This document shows positions 24,656 to 32,848 of a DNA stretch of 64,000 bases, piece after piece. The notes under the pieces are model-generated. The model was not told the origin of the DNA, did no database searches, and saw only the letters and a list, made by a program, of their open reading frames with translations. This stretch comes from CBDFJH01 sp965198095 (GTDB lineage Bacteria; Latescibacterota; UBA2968; GCA-2709665): assembly GCA_965198095.1 (NCBI GenBank), contig OZ240239.1, forward strand, positions 2,108,001-2,172,000, in the 5' to 3' direction. How positions within the stretch are numbered: position 1 is the stretch's first letter; each line of letters opens with the position of its first letter. The position numbers were made by a program, and so were the translations under genes.

Positions 24656-24953
24656 TTTTTTTCACGAAGTCCAGTTCGACCTTCAACCGACCTGCCTGCG
24701 TGGCGCACCGCGCTGCAGGCAGGCCGATCTCTTCATACAGCCGGGCCTGGAGCGCTTCGTCGTTTTGCGCGGCTTTGCTGCGGCCATTGGCGAAGAGAGA
24801 GGGAAGGCCCTCTAAAAGCTGCTTTTTCCAGTGGCCGATCTGGTTAGGATGGACCTGATATTCGGTGGCCAACTCATTGATGGTTCTCTGGTTCTTCACG
24901 GCTTCGAGGACCACCTGCGCTTTGAACTGGGCACTACGAGGTCTTCGGTTCAT
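24636..24953 (-). CDS. IS3-family OrfA with in-frame palindromic insert
   Basis: HTH_Tnp_1-type DNA-binding protein (105 aa): RSAQFKAQVVLEAVKNQRTI, NELATEYQVHPNQIGHWKKQ, followed by a leucine-zipper-like helix. Between EEIG and RLKVELDFVKKK, which are adjacent in relatives, there are 11 extra residues (LPAARCATQAG) encoded by palindrome E7. The frame is preserved, and the A9 slippery site follows in KKK. The element could therefore still be active with the insert. Confidence 0.85.
   Translation of the reverse strand: MNRRPRSAQFKAQVVLEAVKNQRTINELATEYQVHPNQIGHWKKQLLEGLPSLFANGRSKAAQNDEALQARLYEEIGLPAARCATQAGRLKVELDFVKKKAAGLR
24654..24662 (-). other. Slippery A9 run for programmed frameshift
   Basis: Nine consecutive A on the coding strand lie at the overlap of orfA and orfB. 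A -1 shift joins the OrfA helix to the OrfB frame without a stop. Confidence 0.75.
24691..24724. repeat. Palindromic insert E7 (in IS3 orfA)
   Basis: Arms CCTGCCTGC (24691-24699) and GCAGGCAGG (24715-24723). The insertion is 33 bases and keeps the frame, exactly as E2 does in an unrelated transposase. Confidence 0.85.
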
Positions 24954-25015
24954 TTCTTTACCCCTTCATACCACTTGGTTCCAAACTTAGTGAGTGGTCC
25001 AGTTTCTGGGGTCCA

Positions 25016-25523
25016 ATATAGTATTCCGACAGGCTCCTAGAGAGAACACTTGGTTAGATACGCTCTGCGTGGTCAGAATAGACCTTATGTGAGGGAGACG
25101 AACATGGCAAAGCACGGCCTGCTCGACTCCGCATATTTTGGCCGCCAAGCAAAGCAGGGAATCGACGGCAGTCCTTGAGAAGGTTGACGAACGCCCTCGG
25201 CCTTTAAACGCCTCGCCAGGGGCACCCGAAATGCGTTGCAAAACGCGGCTCGCGTTGCGAATTGCACCAAATCGTCTGTTTCTCCATCCGGTCTTTCCCG
25301 TAAGTTCTTAATTAAACAAATATTTATAGCTTATGTCAGAGCCGTGAAACGGTCGCCCAAGCGGTTTTCCATGTGGCATTCTGCAACATGTCGCCAAGTC
25401 GGCTTTGTTTTGTATATGCTCTTAACTCCTTCATCTACAATGTGTTGTCTGTTTTGTGCAAATATGGCACAAATTTTGCCATGTACCATGCCATGAAGAG
25501 AGGTCTGTATGACGCTGTGTGTA
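25016..25523. other. Intergenic, no gene seen
   Basis: The second half is more AT-rich than its surroundings (about 25300-25500). I see no gene, terminator or strong promoter. It separates the IS3 end from a protease relic. Confidence 0.45.
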
Positions 25524-25780
25524 ACTATGGTCCAGTCTTTCGCCGATCTCGGCTACGGCGTGGATGTCTCCCAGGCGGACGCCTATACCCTGCCCGGCGC
25601 CAGCGCCGGCAAGGCAGTCGCAAAGATCACCGCATACCAGCCCCCGGCCCTGTTCTCGATGTCGCGCGGGCACATCCTGCCGTCCTTCACGGCGCCGACC
25701 TGCAGGGGCAAGGGCGGATCGTCGGTAGCTACTCGTCGATCTTCGGAGGCGGCGGCCGGAAGGGTCCGCTGGAGGTAGGT
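25524..25780 (+). pseudogene. Relic of M8-like protease C-terminus
   Basis: MVQSFADLGYGVDVSQADAY followed by TLPGASAG is nearly the same as ITVQSFADLGYGVDVTQADP, TLPGTTSG near the end of the next gene, at both DNA and protein level. After about 90 bases the frames drift, and another frame gives a GRIVGSYSS-like stretch. The HExxH part is absent. It is the tail of a former paralogue lying just upstream of the surviving one. Confidence 0.65.
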
Positions 25781-25924
25781 GTTTCCCGGCATCCAAACGC
25801 ACGTTTTATCGAAGTATGCCCGAATAAGACCTGAAAACTGAACCCCATTTCGTAGCGCCCGGTCGTCGTTTTCAGCCGAATGTCGGAGCCGGCGGCCTCT
25901 TTATCACAGAAGGAGGATACCCCC

Positions 25925-28900
25925 GTGTTTTCAAGAAAGAGCATGTCGTTGATCGCCGTTTTGGGGCTGCTGATTTTTTCAGTTTACGCGGCCGCGGGCC
26001 CCAATGCCAACGGCATTTTGTCACTCGATCTGATCGCCGATGGCGGGGCGGGCAACCGGACGGATGATGGGATTACGTCGGGGACAGTTTCCGGACGTGG
26101 CACAACCATCGCCATTGAGATCTTCGCAACGGGCGTGAGGACGTCTCTGATCGATATGGCTGTCAAATTTGACTTTGATTCCTCTCTGTTGTCCTTTGTC
26201 AAGGCCGAAAACAGCGCGTTTCCCCTCACGCTTCCGGAAGGCTCGACCGGCACCCGCTTTGCGCCTGAGACGCGTAACCCTGTCGCGTTGGCGTCTTCCG
26301 GTTTTCTGGCGCGCGCGGAGTTCACGACGGTTTCGGACGTTACGGGCACGGAGTTTTCCATCGGCATCGAGTCGGTCACGCTCTCCGAGGGTACGACCTC
26401 GAGCGACGAGCTCATAACCACGAGCGTGATCACGTTCAACGCCACGCCTTCTCCCGACTTTGATGGCGATAACTGGGTGGGTTTCCCGGACTTCCTGATT
26501 TTCGCCCAGGCGTTCGGGTCGCGCCAAGGCGACGGGACGTACGATGCCCGGATCGATCTGAATTCCGATGGTTCGATCGGTTTTACGGACTTTCTGATCT
26601 TTGCGCAGAGCTTTGGAAGTGCGCCGCCTTCAACGGGCGGCGGCAGCCCTGATCTCGTTGTCCAATCCCCTTCGGTCAGCGACAATAACGTGGCTTCGGG
26701 CGCGACCTTCACGCTGAGCGCCACCGTTCGCAACGAGGGCGACGGATCGTCTGCCGCCACGACGTTGCACTACTACCGCTCGACCGACGCGACGGTCTCC
26801 ACGAGCGATACAGAGGTCGGCACGGACGCGGTGAGGGGACTTGCGGCCGGCCGCGCCAGTGCCGAGTCGATCGACCTCGCGGCGCCTTCAGATGCAGGGA
26901 CGTATTATTACGGCGCCTGTGTGGATGCGGTGACAGGTGAATCCGATACCGGAAATAACTGCTCCGCTGCCGTGAGTATAACGGTTGCCGCGGTGACCCC
27001 GCCTGGCGCTGGGGGTGTGAACAGGATGTACTGGACGGATGTGAGCACGTCTAAGATACAGCGGTCCAACCTGGACGGCAGCGGCGTCGAAGACCTCGTC
27101 ACCACAGGATTGGAGGGCCCAGTCGGCATCGCGCTGGATGTGTCCGGCGGAAAGATGTACTGGACGGATGGCTCCTCAAAGATACAGCGGTCCAACCTGG
27201 ACGGCAGCGGCGTCGAAGACCTCGTCACCACAGGATTGGAGGGCCCAGGGGGCATCGCGCTGGATGTGTCCGGCGGCAAGATGTACTGGACGGATGCGAG
27301 CACGGTAAAGATCCAGAGGTCCAACCTCGACGGCAGCGATGTCGAAGACCTCGTCACCACAGGATTGGAGATCCCAGGGGGCATCGCGCTGGATGTGTCC
27401 GGCGGCAAGATGTACTGGACGGATGGGGAACTTCGCACGGCAAAGATCCAGAGGTCCAACCTGGACGGCAGCGGCGTCGAAGACCTCGTCACCACAGGAT
27501 TGGAGAGCTCAGTCGGCATCGCGCTGGATGTGTCCGGCGGCAAGATGTACTGGACGGATGCGAGCACGGAAAAGATACAGCGGTCCAACCTGGACGGCAG
27601 CGGCGTCGAAGACCTCGTCACAGGATTGGTGGACCCATTTGGCATCGCGCTGGATGTGTCCGGCGGCAAGATGTACTGGACGGAGGTGGGCGCGGATAGG
27701 ATACAGCGGTCCAACCTGGACGGCAGCGGCGTCGAAGACCTCGTCACCACAGGATTGGTGGACCCATTTGGCATCGCGCTGAGTTTCGGATTGCCCGTCG
27801 AGGTCGGGACGGATTTGGCGGTCCGGGCATCGGTCAGCGATAACACCCTGACACCGGGGCAGTCGTTCACGCTGTCGGTGACGGTGAGCAACCACGGGAC
27901 CGAGCAAGCTGCCGCCACGACGCTGCGTTACTACCGCTCGACCGACGCGACGATTTCCACGCAGGATACGGAAGTGGGCACCGGCCCGGTGGACGCCCTG
28001 GCTGCGGCCGGCACCAGTGCCGAGTCGATCCGCCTGACGGCCCCGTCGAGCGAGGGCACCTACCACTACGGCGCGTGCGTAGCGACGGTGGCCGGAGAAG
28101 CCGATACCCGGAACAACTGCTCTACCGCCGTGACGATAACTGTCGCGGCGGAGGCTCCGCCTGCCACCGGAGCGTCAAAGCTCTACTGGACGGATGCGAG
28201 CACGGAAAAGATCCAGCGGTCCAACCTCGACGGCAGCGGCGTCGAAGACCTCGTCGTCACAGGATTATTACCAGCCGGCATCGCGCTGGATGTGTCCGGC
28301 GGAAAGATGTACTGGACGGATGTGCGTAAGATCCAGCGGTCCAACCTGGACGGCAGCGGCGTCGAAGACCTCGTCACAGGATTGAGGAACCCAAATGGCA
28401 TCGCGCTGGATGTGTCCGGCGGAAAGATGTACTGGACGAATCTTGGCTCGGATAAGATCCAGCGGTCCAACCTGGACGGCAGCGGCGTCGAAGACCTCGT
28501 CACAGGATTGGAGTTCCCAAAGGGCATCGCGCTGGATGTGTCCGGCGGAAAGATGTACTGGACGGATCATCACACGGATAAGATCCAGCGGTCCAACCTG
28601 GACGGCAGCGGCGTCGAAGACCTCGTCACCAGTGACGACGGATTGGAGGCCCCACTTTACATCGCGCTGGACGTGTCCGGCGGAAAGATGTACTGGACGG
28701 ATTCTCTCACGCAAAAGATCCATCGGTCCAACCTGGACGGCAGCGGCGTCGAAGACCTCGTCGTCACAGGATTATTACCAGCCGGCATCGCGCTGGATGT
28801 GTCCGGCGGAAAGATGTACTGGACGGATGTGCGTAAGATCCAGCGGTCCAACCTGGACGGCAGCGGCGTCGAAGACCTCGTCACAGGATTGGAGCGCCCA

Positions 28901-31405
28901 CAACACATTGCGTTGGGTTTCGGAGTGCCCGTCGAGGCCGGGACGGATTTGGGGGTCCTGGCATCGGTCAGCGATAACATCCTGACGCCGGGTCAGTCCT
29001 TCACGTTGAGTGCCACGGTGCGCAACTGGGGGACCGAGCCAGCTTCCGCCACGACGCTGCGTTACTACCGCTCGGACGACGCGACCATCGACAACATCGA
29101 TACGGAGGTCGGCACGGACGCGGTGAGGGGACTTGCGGCCGGCGGCGCCAGCGACCAGTCGATCAGCCTGACCGCCCCTTCGAGTGCTGGAGCCTCCTAC
29201 TACGGGGCGTGTGTCGAAAGCGTCAGCGGCGAGCGCAATACCGGAAACAACTGCTCATCCGGAGTGCGCGTTTCCCACGTTCCTTCTCCCATTGTCAGGA
29301 TTCCCGATGCCAACCTCCGAGCGGTGATCGAGGCTGCCTTGGGCACAGCCAGCGGTGCGCCGATCACCGTGAGGAAAATGGAGACGCTGCGGAGCCTCAC
29401 GGCCAACTATGCAGGCATCAGCGATTTGACCGGCCTGGAGTTTGCCACCTACCTGACAGAGATATCTCTTGTGGCCAACAACATCACAGACGTATCGCCG
29501 CTTTCCGGCTTAACCTACCTGAATAGTCTACAGCTTGCGGGCAACAACATCACGGACCAATCCGTGTTGGCATCGTGCCTAAGGAGCTTAACCAACCTGG
29601 AATTGTTGACTCTCGGCGGCACCGGATTCGCGGATATATCGGCGCTTTCCGGCTTGACCAACCTGACACTGCTGGACCTTAAGCTAAACGGCATTTCGGA
29701 CATCTCGCCACTTTCGGGCCTGACCAACTTGGAATTGCTGTGGCTTGAGCACAACAACATCACGGACATCTCCCCGCTGGGAGGCTTGACCAATCTGACA
29801 TCGATAGTTCTCTTGAACAACAACATCACGGACCTGTCGCCGCTTTCCGGCTTGACTAACTTGGAGTGGCTGCATCTCAATGGCAACAACATCACGGAAT
29901 CGGATATATCGTTGCTTTCCGGCTTGACCAACCTGTCGGTCCTAGAGCTTTCCTCCAGCAACATCACGGACCTGTCGTCGCTTTCGGGCTTGACTAACCT
30001 GACAGATCTACGGCTTCGGGACAGCAACATCACGGACCTGTCGCCGCTTTCGGGCTTGACCAACCTGTCGGTCCTGAATCTTTCCTTCAGCAACATCACG
30101 GATATCTCGTCGCTGGTGGGCCTGACCAATCTGACAGAGCTGGATCTTTCCTTCAGCAACATCACGGATATCTCGTCGCTGGTGGGCCTGACCAATCTGA
30201 CAGAGCTGGATCTTTCCTTCAGCAACATTACGGATATCTCGTCGCTGGTGGGCCTGACCAATCTGCGGGATCTGGATATTCGGGGCAATCTCCTGAGCGA
30301 CTCGTCCATCACGGAACACGTTCCCGCCCTTGAGAGCCGTGGGGTTACGGTACGCTTCGAGGCGTTTCGCAAGGGCGACTTCGACATCGAACTCGTTTTC
30401 CTCGACCCCTTCACTGAAGTTCAGAAAAGAGTGCTCCAATACGCAGCCCGGCGCTGGATGTCGGTTATTACGGAGGACCTGCCGGAGTATGAATTCACTC
30501 GGGGCTGGTCGGGTACGTGCGGCGATCAGTCGTTTGAGATTCCCTCCGGGGAGCGGATAGACGACCTGCGGATCTATGTAACCAGCTTCGACGACATCCC
30601 AGGTGCCGTTGGGTGGGGGGCGCCAGATCTATTGCGCGAGGCCACCTATCTACCCGTCTTAGGATGCATGGGTTTCGACTTGGAACGAGCCAATTTGCTT
30701 ATTACAGGACTCCACGAGATGGGGCACGTTCTGGGGTTCGGGACGGTCTGGGACGAGCTCGGCTTCTATCAGAACCCGCCGGATGGCGACCGGCACTTCA
30801 ACGGTCCGCTGGCGATTGCCGCCTTTGACGACGCGGGCGGATGGGACTACAAGGGCAAGAAGGTGCCGCTGAATGATTCGGCGCACTGGAGGAGGTCTGC
30901 GTTCTGGTCTTCTCGGTTTCCAGAATCCCCAGGCGAACTCATGATGCCGGGTGGGGGAGGGGCGCTCAGCGCGATCACGGTCCAGTCTTTCGCCGATCTC
31001 GGCTACGGGGTCGATGTCACGCAGGCTGACCCGTATACCCTGCCCGGCACCACTTCAGGCGCAAAGGTCGCCGTCGCAACGCCCGCCGTTCCGCGTTTAG
31101 ACGTAAACGCCGTTCGGCCGAACATCCACCCGCCGCCTGGTACCGATCCGTACGGACACGAGAGGGTCGCGGGCGGCCTGCTATCCGGGATACTCGGAGA
31201 CGACGGCAAGACCGGCGGGCTGGAAAGCGGTGAACGGTTTTGGGGATTTGACATCGATTTTGATGTCGCGGACGCTCGCCAGATGGGGCATCTGGGTCGG
31301 CAGGCGGTGGCGGAGCCAGAGTTGAAGTGCGGCGTCGGGCTATTGAATGAACCCATCTACGTGGTTGACCAGCAGGGACGTGTCGTACGCACCATAGAGC
31401 GTTGA
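25925..31405 (+). CDS. Giant cohesin-dockerin / CARDB / YWTD / LRR protein with M8-like protease
   Basis: GTG 25925 is chosen because AAGGAGGA precedes it by ~8 bases and a signal peptide follows (MSLIAVLGLLIFSVYAAA). Order over 1826 aa: cohesin-like domain (~28-165; SLIDMAVKFDFDSSLLSFV, ARAEFTTVSD); two-loop dockerin (~178-230; DFDGDNWVGFPD, DLNSDGSIGFTD); CARDB (~238-355); six YWTD repeats (~362-620); CARDB; six YWTD repeats (~755-995); CARDB (~1000-1115); internalin-type LRR (~1120-1470); and a leishmanolysin-like protease (~1475-1826) with HEMGH at 1597-1601, a downstream SAHWR histidine and an ELMMPG Met-turn. A cohesin and dockerin in one chain could allow polymer formation; this is inference. 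A terminator-like hairpin follows at 31512. Confidence 0.85.
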   Translation: MFSRKSMSLIAVLGLLIFSVYAAAGPNANGILSLDLIADGGAGNRTDDGITSGTVSGRGTTIAIEIFATGVRTSLIDMAVKFDFDSSLLSFVKAENSAFPLTLPEGSTGTRFAPETRNPVALASSGFLARAEFTTVSDVTGTEFSIGIESVTLSEGTTSSDELITTSVITFNATPSPDFDGDNWVGFPDFLIFAQAFGSRQGDGTYDARIDLNSDGSIGFTDFLIFAQSFGSAPPSTGGGSPDLVVQSPSVSDNNVASGATFTLSATVRNEGDGSSAATTLHYYRSTDATVSTSDTEVGTDAVRGLAAGRASAESIDLAAPSDAGTYYYGACVDAVTGESDTGNNCSAAVSITVAAVTPPGAGGVNRMYWTDVSTSKIQRSNLDGSGVEDLVTTGLEGPVGIALDVSGGKMYWTDGSSKIQRSNLDGSGVEDLVTTGLEGPGGIALDVSGGKMYWTDASTVKIQRSNLDGSDVEDLVTTGLEIPGGIALDVSGGKMYWTDGELRTAKIQRSNLDGSGVEDLVTTGLESSVGIALDVSGGKMYWTDASTEKIQRSNLDGSGVEDLVTGLVDPFGIALDVSGGKMYWTEVGADRIQRSNLDGSGVEDLVTTGLVDPFGIALSFGLPVEVGTDLAVRASVSDNTLTPGQSFTLSVTVSNHGTEQAAATTLRYYRSTDATISTQDTEVGTGPVDALAAAGTSAESIRLTAPSSEGTYHYGACVATVAGEADTRNNCSTAVTITVAAEAPPATGASKLYWTDASTEKIQRSNLDGSGVEDLVVTGLLPAGIALDVSGGKMYWTDVRKIQRSNLDGSGVEDLVTGLRNPNGIALDVSGGKMYWTNLGSDKIQRSNLDGSGVEDLVTGLEFPKGIALDVSGGKMYWTDHHTDKIQRSNLDGSGVEDLVTSDDGLEAPLYIALDVSGGKMYWTDSLTQKIHRSNLDGSGVEDLVVTGLLPAGIALDVSGGKMYWTDVRKIQRSNLDGSGVEDLVTGLERPQHIALGFGVPVEAGTDLGVLASVSDNILTPGQSFTLSATVRNWGTEPASATTLRYYRSDDATIDNIDTEVGTDAVRGLAAGGASDQSISLTAPSSAGASYYGACVESVSGERNTGNNCSSGVRVSHVPSPIVRIPDANLRAVIEAALGTASGAPITVRKMETLRSLTANYAGISDLTGLEFATYLTEISLVANNITDVSPLSGLTYLNSLQLAGNNITDQSVLASCLRSLTNLELLTLGGTGFADISALSGLTNLTLLDLKLNGISDISPLSGLTNLELLWLEHNNITDISPLGGLTNLTSIVLLNNNITDLSPLSGLTNLEWLHLNGNNITESDISLLSGLTNLSVLELSSSNITDLSSLSGLTNLTDLRLRDSNITDLSPLSGLTNLSVLNLSFSNITDISSLVGLTNLTELDLSFSNITDISSLVGLTNLTELDLSFSNITDISSLVGLTNLRDLDIRGNLLSDSSITEHVPALESRGVTVRFEAFRKGDFDIELVFLDPFTEVQKRVLQYAARRWMSVITEDLPEYEFTRGWSGTCGDQSFEIPSGERIDDLRIYVTSFDDIPGAVGWGAPDLLREATYLPVLGCMGFDLERANLLITGLHEMGHVLGFGTVWDELGFYQNPPDGDRHFNGPLAIAAFDDAGGWDYKGKKVPLNDSAHWRRSAFWSSRFPESPGELMMPGGGGALSAITVQSFADLGYGVDVTQADPYTLPGTTSGAKVAVATPAVPRLDVNAVRPNIHPPPGTDPYGHERVAGGLLSGILGDDGKTGGLESGERFWGFDIDFDVADARQMGHLGRQAVAEPELKCGVGLLNEPIYVVDQQGRVVRTIER
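27030..28915 (+). repeat. Near-identical ~120-135-bp DNA repeats encoding two YWTD propellers
   Basis: Twelve units share long exact tracts (AAGATCCAGCGGTCCAACCT, GACGGCAGCGGCGTCGAAGA, CTGGATGTGTCCGGCGG). A block of about 150 bases near 28235-28384 recurs exactly near 28745-28894. Such identity marks recent duplication or gene conversion within the gene. Confidence 0.88.
30081..30285 (+). repeat. 66-bp tandem DNA repeat inside LRR coding region
   Basis: CAACAT[CT]ACGGATATCTCG recurs at 30091, 30157 and 30223, exactly 66 bases apart. Each unit encodes one 22-residue LRR. Confidence 0.85.
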
Positions 31406-31511
31406 TACTGCGCGTTGACCCGCTGGCGAACACGGCACAAGGCTTTCGAATACAAAGAATTCCACGCCCGGATCGCCAGACGAATCTGTCTGATCACACG
31501 ACGCAAAGAAG

Positions 31512-31545
31512 GGTCGAGGCTGCTGCAAACGCCTCGACCTTTCTC
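31512..31545 (+). terminator. Rho-independent terminator
   Basis: GGTCGAGGC and GCCTCGACC form a perfect 9-bp stem around a 10-base loop, followed by TTTCT. It lies about 107 bases after the giant protease gene. Confidence 0.75.
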
Positions 31546-31749
31546 CATTTCAAAGACTTCCTCACACAGTTACCCCTGTGAATTATTCTCATCCGAGCCC
31601 GCCACGATCGTCGATTGGGATCCGGCACCAGGAAAATACGAGACCGTTCTACGACTCCTCGCCAGGCGACTCCGGCGTGTCCCGTCTCCAACTGAGCTTC
31701 ACGAGTACAACGGCAATGCAGTCAGGACGAGGAGAGTGGAAGTCGGGAC

Positions 31750-31785
31750 AAATTGTTTACGGTGCAACAATTTCGGGAATTGACA
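31750..31785 (+). promoter_or_regulatory. Operator-like inverted repeat beside TTGACA
   Basis: AAATTGTT and AACAATTT are perfect arms 8 bases apart, with TTGACA at 31780-31785. The -10 is not clear. It would suit autoregulation of the nucleotidyltransferase-HEPN gene or its neighbours. Confidence 0.35.
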
Positions 31786-31889
31786 TGCCTCGGTAAGATA
31801 TGATACATTCTGGATTGAATTTGCACATTGGACGATCACATAATTTGATCGCGCACATGGCGGCGCGGCACGGAAGGTCTGGATTCACC

Positions 31890-32738
31890 ATGCCAATGCA
31901 CCTAACTCGTTATGCACCCGACCCGAAAGCCTGCGCCGTCGCTCGCGCGGTATGCGAGGCGGTCCACCCGGACCGGGTCATCCTGTTCGGCTCGCGCGCC
32001 CGGGGCGACTTCAGCCCGCATTCGGACATCGACCTGCTCATCATCACCGACTCCGATCCCCTGGGCCTGCAGAAGTACCTTCGGACGAGCGCGGCAGCCC
32101 ACCGTACGGTTGAGGAACTGTACGGCGATTCGATCAGCGTCGATCTGGTCCGCATGAGCGAAGGGGCATTCCATTACGGTCGCCGGGCGCGCAACCACGT
32201 GGCAGGCCAGGCCGTCCGCGACGGATTCGATGCGAATGGCGACAAAGTCAACTACGACAACCCGGAGCCGACCAACTGGCCCGACGTACGGCAGCGCGTT
32301 GCCAATGCCGAGCGGGAACTCGGCGTTCTCAAAACTCTCGTAGAGGCCAATTCCGCTCAGGAGGCCATTGGATTTCACGCGCAGCAGGCACTTGAAAATG
32401 CGCTGAAGGGCTGGATTTCGGCGCTCGACGCCGACTACCGCAACACGCATGACCTGATGCTGCTCGCGACGACCGTGCGACGGCATCCGGCCGAAAACGA
32501 CACCTCGGCGGGCGAGAAGCTGGCTTGGCTGACCGAGTATGCTATACGATACCGCTATGCAGACGCGCAGGTGGTCATCGAAGATCGCTACGCGCTGCTT
32601 TCGGCAGTGACCGAGACCGTCGAGGCAATGATCGTCCGCATCCGTGCGCTGATAGCAACCACATTTGAGGAGCCCGGCTCCGGAATGGGTCAACGGAATT
32701 CGTCCGCGAATCCGGATGAATCCGATTTACGCGATTGA
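31890..32738 (+). CDS. Nucleotidyltransferase-HEPN fusion protein
   Basis: ATG 31890 (GGAAGG about 12 bases upstream) is preferred to earlier in-frame codons because the conserved domain starts near residue 12; 282 aa. The N-terminal half is a minimal nucleotidyltransferase with GSRARGDFSPHSDIDLLII, the GS...SD.D metal-binding signature, and a later SVDLV Asp. The C-terminal half is helical and HEPN-like (FHAQQALENALKGWISAL, THDLMLL). Separate MNT and HEPN proteins form toxin-antitoxin pairs in which the MNT AMPylates the HEPN RNase; fused forms are also common. No R-x4-6-H HEPN RNase motif is obvious, so toxin activity is doubtful. It lies next to remnants of other antitoxin genes. Confidence 0.78.
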   Translation: MPMHLTRYAPDPKACAVARAVCEAVHPDRVILFGSRARGDFSPHSDIDLLIITDSDPLGLQKYLRTSAAAHRTVEELYGDSISVDLVRMSEGAFHYGRRARNHVAGQAVRDGFDANGDKVNYDNPEPTNWPDVRQRVANAERELGVLKTLVEANSAQEAIGFHAQQALENALKGWISALDADYRNTHDLMLLATTVRRHPAENDTSAGEKLAWLTEYAIRYRYADAQVVIEDRYALLSAVTETVEAMIVRIRALIATTFEEPGSGMGQRNSSANPDESDLRD

Positions 32739-32772
32739 CCGGAAGGGTCGATTCGTCCGCACCATAGGTCGC
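32716..32772 (+). pseudogene. Relic of the M8-like protease C-terminal tail
   Basis: In a frame other than the gene it overlaps, this stretch reads MNPIYAIDRKGRFVRTIGR. The giant protease ends NEPIYVVDQQGRVVRTIER. The close match suggests that a second copy of the protease tail once lay here. Confidence 0.5.
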
Positions 32773-32848
32773 GGATCGCTCGCGGCTACGCGCCACAGAA
32801 CGCGCCGGGCGTGCCGAAATACGAGGATAAGGAGACGACGCTACGGAA

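Larger units (their letters stand above)
23747..25015 (-). mobile_element. IS3-family element, apparently intact
   Basis: The ends are inverted: TGGACCCC...ACCA from 23747, and its complement ending at 25015 (TGGT...GGGGTCCA). The 1269-bp span carries orfA and orfB in the order and overlap usual for IS3. No clear short target duplication is visible beside the ends, although CTATA is present just outside both. It is inserted downstream of the metzincin gene. Confidence 0.85.
31406..31889. other. Intergenic with terminator and operator-like repeat
   Basis: It holds a terminator-like hairpin at 31512-31545 and an inverted repeat plus TTGACA at 31750-31785. Otherwise no gene is seen. Confidence 0.5.

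Noticed and set aside
23678..24847. 389-codon plus-strand frame
   Set aside because: Antisense of the IS3 transposase genes, whose D-D-E residues and frameshift site are clear.
21704..25015. A single composite transposon
   Set aside because: The two elements belong to different families, carry different ends, and enclose only transposase remnants.
31780..31800. Full sigma70 promoter before the nucleotidyltransferase-HEPN gene
   Set aside because: TTGACA is perfect, but TATGAT lies only 13 bases after it, too close; only an operator-like call is kept.
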